Shown here one piece after another: positions 58,310-64,000 of a DNA stretch of 64,000 nucleotides. The first letter of the stretch is position 1. Each line of letters opens with the position of its first letter. The DNA comes from Ahaetulla prasina (lineage: Eukaryota; Chordata; Lepidosauria; Squamata; Colubridae). Both the position numbers and the translations under genes were made by a program. The notes beneath the pieces were generated by a model, which was given only the letters and a program-made list of their open reading frames with translations, searched no databases and was not told the DNA's origin. The stretch is from contig NC_080540.1 of NCBI RefSeq assembly GCF_028640845.1, positions 257,720,958 to 257,784,957 on the forward strand, read 5' to 3'.

Positions 58310-60556
58310 GTAAGTGTCTGGAAAAGACTGGTCTGTCCTTGGCACAATGGAACTCATAACTAAAATTTCTGCTAGAGAGAAAGAGTGGCTTTAAAAGGTT
58401 TGAGATAATTCCATTCAACTCATAGTGGATTATGTTTCTGATAAAGACATGTTTTAGAGCAAGCACTTCCCATCTGTTTCGTCCATTCAGAGGCAAGCAT
58501 TGGGGCCAATTTGTTTGTTTTTCCGCTTTATACATAAAAAAGCATGTGAATCTTCATCAGGTATGGCTGGACCACTTCCCCTCCCCTCCCCCATTTGACT
58601 TGTAGCAGAGACAGCCACCATCGATATTGCATGACTTGAAAATGTTGCCTCCTACATGTTCTGTTGTTTTCCACATGTATGTTTCCTCCTATGGGGAAGC
58701 AGGGCTTTGAGAACCCACACTCTATATGTCTGCAATTGAACAAACATCAAGGAAATTTTATATTTATTCAAAACGTTTATCTAGCCAGCCATCTTATACC
58801 AAACTCTGGCCAGTTCCCAAACAAGAATTAAAACAATATCAATAGTAAAAGCAACATAAAAATCATATTTAGACTATGAATACCATAAGTATTGAAAACA
58901 GAAACTTGGCACAAGTTGAACACACAATTACCTCAGCTTATCCCAGCCTTTGAAGGAAAAACCAACTCATCAGTATTTTTTTGGAAGCATGAGCAGGTAG
59001 AGGTTTGCTTAACTTCAGGAGGAAGACTGTTTCATAGGGTAGCAGCTGCCAAGGGAAAGGCATCAAGGATCATATAAGTCAATTTGTTATGTGAGATTAA
59101 ATGCTTTTTGGGATGCATCTGTTCCTTTTGGAGATACCTTTTCCCAGGTTGTAGTCCGTCATTGCATTGCTCTGTTGTACATTTCAGTTTTTGCCTTGAA
59201 ACTACAGCACTTCGAGACTACAGCACTTCTTGCAGCTGGAATCATTTCGGATTAATTATTTTGGTTGCATTTTGTTTTTCATTGGCCTTCTGCTTATTAG
59301 AATATCATACAGTATAGTTATTTTTTTTTCAAAGGTACTTTTCGAATAAGAAAATGCATAGGGTATTAAATAGCGGTAAAAATTTATAGGGCTTATTATT
59401 CTGAAAGCAGTTGTACCTATCAATAGTAAAAAATAACTGCCCTGATCTGTGTAATAGCCTTATTTTCCAAAACACTAAATGAAAATGCAATCTGCATACC
59501 AGAGCTGCATACTTACTATTTGTAATCTTCAAAAATCCATTTTGAGAATAGCAAGAGTAATTTTGCCTAACATGGGTTCCCTCCTGATGTATTGGATTGT
59601 CACATTTTTAGTGTGTACAAAGAAAATATTACATTCAAATAAATTGTACCACAGTGGGAAAATTGAAACAGATAAAACATGCATGTCTACACAGGATATT
59701 TTCTAAAGCTGATGGGGGAGGTTAAAAATCCCATTCTCTTTGTCTTCTTTTTGTTCTTTATTCTTTCACTGGAGTTGGGCAATCTTTTGACTAGGGAATT
59801 GTGATCAAGCCCAAAACTATACTCTGTAAGCTAAAGCACGTGAACACCTTCTGAGGAAACATCGAACAGATGTTGCATTTGCTGATTCCTCTATTATACC
59901 TTCCACTTCAATATTTCATTGGTCTCTGATGTGGATTGTTGCAACATTTTATTTATTTACTGTCCAAAAGCCCCAAAGCATTCTCTACGTGGAACTGTCT
60001 TTGCCACATAAATTGTGCTGATTGCCATTAAGCTTTGGGTGCAATTAATATGCTGTTTATTACTTATAAAGCCCCCTCTGAAAGATTGACTCTGTTCCAT
60101 TACAGGCAGTCCTTGTTTAGCATCTGCTTCATTTAGCATCTTTGCAGCTACAACAGCGATGAAAAATAATTTGGTGACCAATCCAAAGCATTTACAACCT
60201 TTGCTGAACTGCAAAATGAAGGAAGGCTGAAATAAGCTTGTAAGCAAAATCATATTTAATGACCCTTTTGCTTTACAACCAAGTTTCTGGTCCCATTTGT
60301 TATCTCTTGGAAGATGACAGAGTTATCTCCATATGTTATCACTTGAAAGAGATGTTATCTCTTGGAATATTCCAAGTGTATCTTGGAAATACACTTCTTC
60401 GGAAAGAAGTGTATTTCCGCTATCTCAGCATATGCCTTTGGAACAGCATCCCTGTTGGAGGTTCAGCCAACTCCAACCTTCTTGCAATTCTTTAGGCAAT
60501 CCATAAAAGCTTGTTACGTTTTTTTCCCTAAAGCTCATCGGTAGTGTGTTCATTTG
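58310..60556. other. Intron 4, 5' part; nothing firm
   Basis: AT-rich, no gene. At about 60108-60290, ACAGGCAGTCCTTGTTTAGC, GCGATGAAAAATAATTTGGTG and TTTAATGACCCTTTTGCTTT loosely resemble the mariner-like family, but too weakly for a firm call. A short inverted repeat (GGAAATACACTTCTT / AAGAAGTGTATTTCC) lies at 60385-60418. Confidence 0.5.
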
Positions 60557-60564
60557 GTTTGCAG

Positions 60565-60817
60565 CAGTGATGAAATCCAAATTTTTTTACTACTGGTTCT
60601 GTGGGCGTGATGTGGTGTGGCTTGGTGGGCATGGCAGGGGAAGGATACTACAAAATCTCCATTCCCACCTACTCCTGGGGGAAGGATATTGCAAAATCTC
60701 CATTTCCACCCAACTCTGGGACCAGTCATAGGTGGTATTTGCCGGTTCTCTGAACTACTCAAAATTTCCACTACCGGTTCTCCAGAACCTGTCAGAACCT
60801 GCTGGATTTCACTCCTG
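60565..60817. mobile_element. hAT MITE (253 bp), AGAACCTG family, perfect 8-bp target duplication
   Basis: GTTTGCAG at 60557-60564 and 60818-60825. Ends CAGTGATGAAATCC and GGATTTCACTCCTG. The interior matches 43796-44072 (TACTGGTTCTGTGGGCGTG, two GAAGGATA blocks, TCCAGAACCTGTCAGAACCT). Non-coding. Confidence 0.95.
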
Positions 60818-61496
60818 GTTTGCAGTGTTAATTTGGTCTATGGTACGTTGTTCCTCCTTTTTAGTTCCATTTTTTAGTTTGTTGGCTTTTTTAAAAAAAG
60901 ACTGTATTTTGTTAAATCATGTGCCACCCAGAATCTGTACTGAATTGTGAATCTTTATGACTCTGAATTATAAGTTATATAAATTATCAATTATAATCTT
61001 GGTATAAAAAAATCTGTGTGCTGGCTGCAGATATGAGCTTGATACTAGTTTGAGTGACACCCCCCCCCCCGCCAGCATATAAGAGTAGAGTAAATCCAGT
61101 GCTTCTTTCTAACTAATATGAATCAGGTCCAGTGTAAACTGAGGGTGATTGTGTAGTTTATGGCAGAACCTCAAAGGAATTATTTCCTTTTCTAAACAGT
61201 GATAATTGTTATAAGCTTTAAAATCTATTGTTCATAAGGAGCAAGAGCCTGTAAGTTATCGTCTAATAAACAATTTATGGCAAATTAGGATCTGCTTCAG
61301 ATTTAGGAGAGGCATGAGAAAGAGTACAACAGGAAATGAAAAATCATTGGTAGCTCTACAGGGTTTAGGAATAAAGAAATTTATGTACCCAACTAAGATC
61401 CTGTCTTTTAAACGGAAAAAAAAAGAGCATGGAAGCTGTGAAAAAGGCATAATGATGTTTCCATTAGACAAATTATTTATCAATAGTTGAATAGAA

Positions 61497-61610
61497 CAGG
61501 GGTCTCCAACTATGGCAACTTTAAGACTGTGGACTTTAACTCTCAGATTTTTGGGAACTTTGGAAGTTGAAGTCCACAAGTCTTAAAGTTGCCAAGGTTG
61601 GAGACCCCTG
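61497..61610. mobile_element. Near-palindromic hAT MITE (114 bp), perfect 8-bp target duplication
   Basis: GAATAGAA at 61489-61496 and 61611-61618. The element reads CAGGGGTCTCCAAC..GTTGGAGACCCCTG, and its two halves are reverse complements over most of their length (AACTTTAAGACTGTGGACTT against AAGTCCACAAGTCTTAAAGT), so it can fold into one long hairpin. Decayed relatives lie at 20036-20100, 23738-23800 and 35412-35510. Confidence 0.95.
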
Positions 61611-61618
61611 GAATAGAA

Positions 61619-64000
61619 CACCCACACAAGATTTAAAAAAAAAACACCTCAAAAATGTTGAGTTAGAGATGAAGCTGACTAGTGACAGACTAGTGCTTCA
61701 CGCAAATATGAAGCTACCTGCAACTCAAATAAAGACCCATTTGAGGCCCTGTTAGAATTTTCTGGACAAGGATAGAAAATATGGCAAGCCAAACCTGAGA
61801 AGCCATGCACTTTCTGTGAGGTCTTAGCAGAATTCCTTTCACCATCATAGTCCTAAATTCAGACTCTGGAAAAAAGAACAAAGCTGTAAGAGGACATCTG
61901 CTTCCAAATTAAGTGCCGCAGAGCAGAGCCAGATTGCTGAGAAGTGTGCTTTGGGAGTATTAATCTATTCAGAATTTGTTATTTTAAGTAGACTGTTAGT
62001 TGCAAGTAGCACAGCAACCATAATTCAACCTAAATACCATTAACTCTGCTTGAGTGGAGGGAGAGCAAAAGCTTCTGAAACGGAAACCTTTGTTTGAGCT
62101 CAAACACTGAGACATCTGATATACGGTTTAGACTGCTGTCTTCCTTGAAACCAACCTTAGACCAACCCTTGATCAATGAACTTTGGCCATTCTGAACTTT
62201 TTGCAGAGATTGGAACTCTAAATTGGATTTATACTGCATGTAGGACCTCTGATTCATCACCCTATATTTTCTCCTATTAAAAATATTTGCATAGCAATAT
62301 TTTTCAGTTTGTGAAGCCTATCTTAACAGGTTTTCAGATCACAAAATGCTTTCAAAGAATACTCAATAATTATTGTACTGGCCTTTTTCAGATCCTTACA
62401 TGAAGGTCTCGAAAAACAGCCTGGTTGGTACTCATAGCAGACCTTACAAGCTGGCCCATGACCCTTCCATCTTTTAACTCAACATAAATCTGCAGTGAAT
62501 GGTGGTATAGGTTTAAAAGTTGTAAGCATGTTCTCATAATTGTACTTCTCTTAGCATTAGCTGTATATAGTCTGTGAAGAATATGTAAAGAATCTGTGGT
62601 AGATCCCAAATATTGCTTTCCTTGCATCTTCCTGACTGTTCTGTCAAAAATCTAATTAAGTGTTTTGGAAAGGATATCTGGAGAGTTGCTGCACACACAC
62701 ACACACACAAAGCACCCAATCCGACTCACAAGGGTTACTTGTGGGGAAAATATGGGACAGTAGCATTAAGTATATTTACTCTAATGACTTGATAGTTGGA
62801 TAAAATGCCAACTAAAATCTGCTTACTGTGCAACAAATAATAATGCATATAGACAAATAAATTCTCCACCTCCACCTCCCTACAATCGAAATAATAATTA
62901 GAAACCAGTGCATGGTCCATTTGAGTAACATAGACCTGTCCACATTGCATACTGCTCATTCCTGGGTAAAAAAAGAGGTTGAATTTTCCGCAAGGCTGCT
63001 ACTCATTTCTCCTCTCCCAATTAAAATACTCAAATTGCAGTTTCTCAGCTGCTACAAAGTTATTTTTAAACTCTGTGACAACATCATCAAGCCTACACTA
63101 GGTGACTTGAGAGCAGCTGAAGCTATTCTGCACCTCACCCACCAGCTTAGGAATTCCCAAACTTTATAAAGTAAGATAATGAAAGAAAAGCTTAGATACT
63201 GCAACTTGTTCTAAAGATTCCTGCTTAGCAGGGGTAGAAAGAGTGGAAATGACTAGATAGGTCTCCCTTATTATTAGCTCTTGGAAATAGTTGCCATAGA
63301 TAACAATTGGTCTGCAGAGGAACCTATAAAAGAGAGGGGGGAAGGAAGGAAAGGTGTCAATCGTCATTAGGTCCAACTTCGAAGAGTTAAAGCTAAGTTC
63401 ATATATTTCACTAAGCCTAGTTTGTTTAACCACTATATGATGAAAAAAAATTGTTTCCTTGAATAGCAATCTGAATTCAAATAGATACTATCTGAAATAA
63501 ACTGCATAATTATAAGGAACAAATAAAAGTACAGTTTCATATTTAAGAGCCTAAGCGAGTCTATTAAATTATTTGGGAGGAAAGGGAGTATTGATCTTTA
63601 ACAGCTAAGTGTCCCTTTGTGTCTTTCCAGCATACATAGTTTGACCATCTACAGAGCAGCCATTAAATAAAATAAAAGAATAGTTTAGCCAATCTTCATG
63701 TAAGATTTTAATAAGGATTGCAGCTTTAAAAATCAGGGTGCATATAGACATAACTGAATAGTTACTGATTTATGGAATTGACCATAAAATGTCAAATACT
63801 GGAAATATTCTAATTTTGAGGGGCTGGGAGTGAAATTAAATATATTAGCAGTAAAATAATACTATCTTTAGTAGCCCTTGTTTGAGATCATTTTGTATTT
63901 ACTTCTGCCTTGAGGCTTCTTTGAAATGATTTGAAGAGCTTCTGTTCAAGACATCTCTCAATCAAAAGCAATTGTTTTCAAAACAAGGATCTTACTTGGT
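61619..64000. other. Intron 4 to window end; no gene recognised
   Basis: AT-rich intronic sequence. A short (CA)n lies at about 62691-62708. The longer open frame on the + strand at 62912-63169 has no recognisable pattern. ST8SIA4 exon 5 was looked for (signals such as the YWLTNKVPI start) and is not present before 64000. Confidence 0.65.

Noticed and set aside
1..64000. CRISPR arrays, bacterial operons, tRNA or rRNA genes
   Set aside because: None is present. The tRNA-like A and B boxes all sit within SINE bodies that have SINE-type tails.

Overview
The window is vertebrate nuclear DNA from a squamate reptile, most likely a snake. The evidence is a vertebrate gene split by long introns, CR1/L2/L3-type LINE remnants, tRNA-derived SINEs of squamate type, many hAT insertions, and a LINE whose 3' end runs into an (AGAAT)n microsatellite, an association reported for snake L3/CR1 elements. 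The organism call is inference; the gene call is firm.

The one host gene is ST8SIA4 (alpha-2,8-polysialyltransferase, PST) on the + strand. Four of its five coding exons lie here: 9590-9702, 27217-27348, 40367-40624 and 58016-58309. They encode residues 1-265 and part of codon 266. The last exon (about 93 residues, with sialylmotifs S, III and VS) lies beyond base 64000. Exon 1 sits in a CpG-rich, TATA-less promoter with GC boxes and an inverted CCAAT box. All four introns are phase 2, so internal exons 2-4 are each a multiple of three.

Layout: 1-9100 is 5' flank, holding a ~3.1 kb broken L2/L3-type LINE (795-3930, - strand), other LINE 3' ends and a mariner-like relic. Intron 1 (9703-27216) carries a ~3.68 kb head-to-tail tandem duplication (16781-24142) with 6-bp microhomology at its breakpoints, ending inside a hAT element, then a mariner-type TIR element and SINEs. 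Intron 2 (27349-40366) is mostly featureless AT-rich sequence plus nested DNA transposons and a LINE fragment. Intron 3 (40625-58015) is the most repeat-rich part: a CR1 3' end, a SINE with a perfect target duplication, two solo LTRs, and several hAT elements with exact 8-bp target duplications, some nested in a LINE. Intron 4 (58310 onward) holds two small hAT MITEs and otherwise nothing recognised.

I found no RNA gene, CRISPR array, intact mobile-element gene or second host gene. The least expected observations are a reading frame shared in phase by two diverged solo LTRs, the tandem duplication junction, and a DNA element built from alternating palindromes in tandem.
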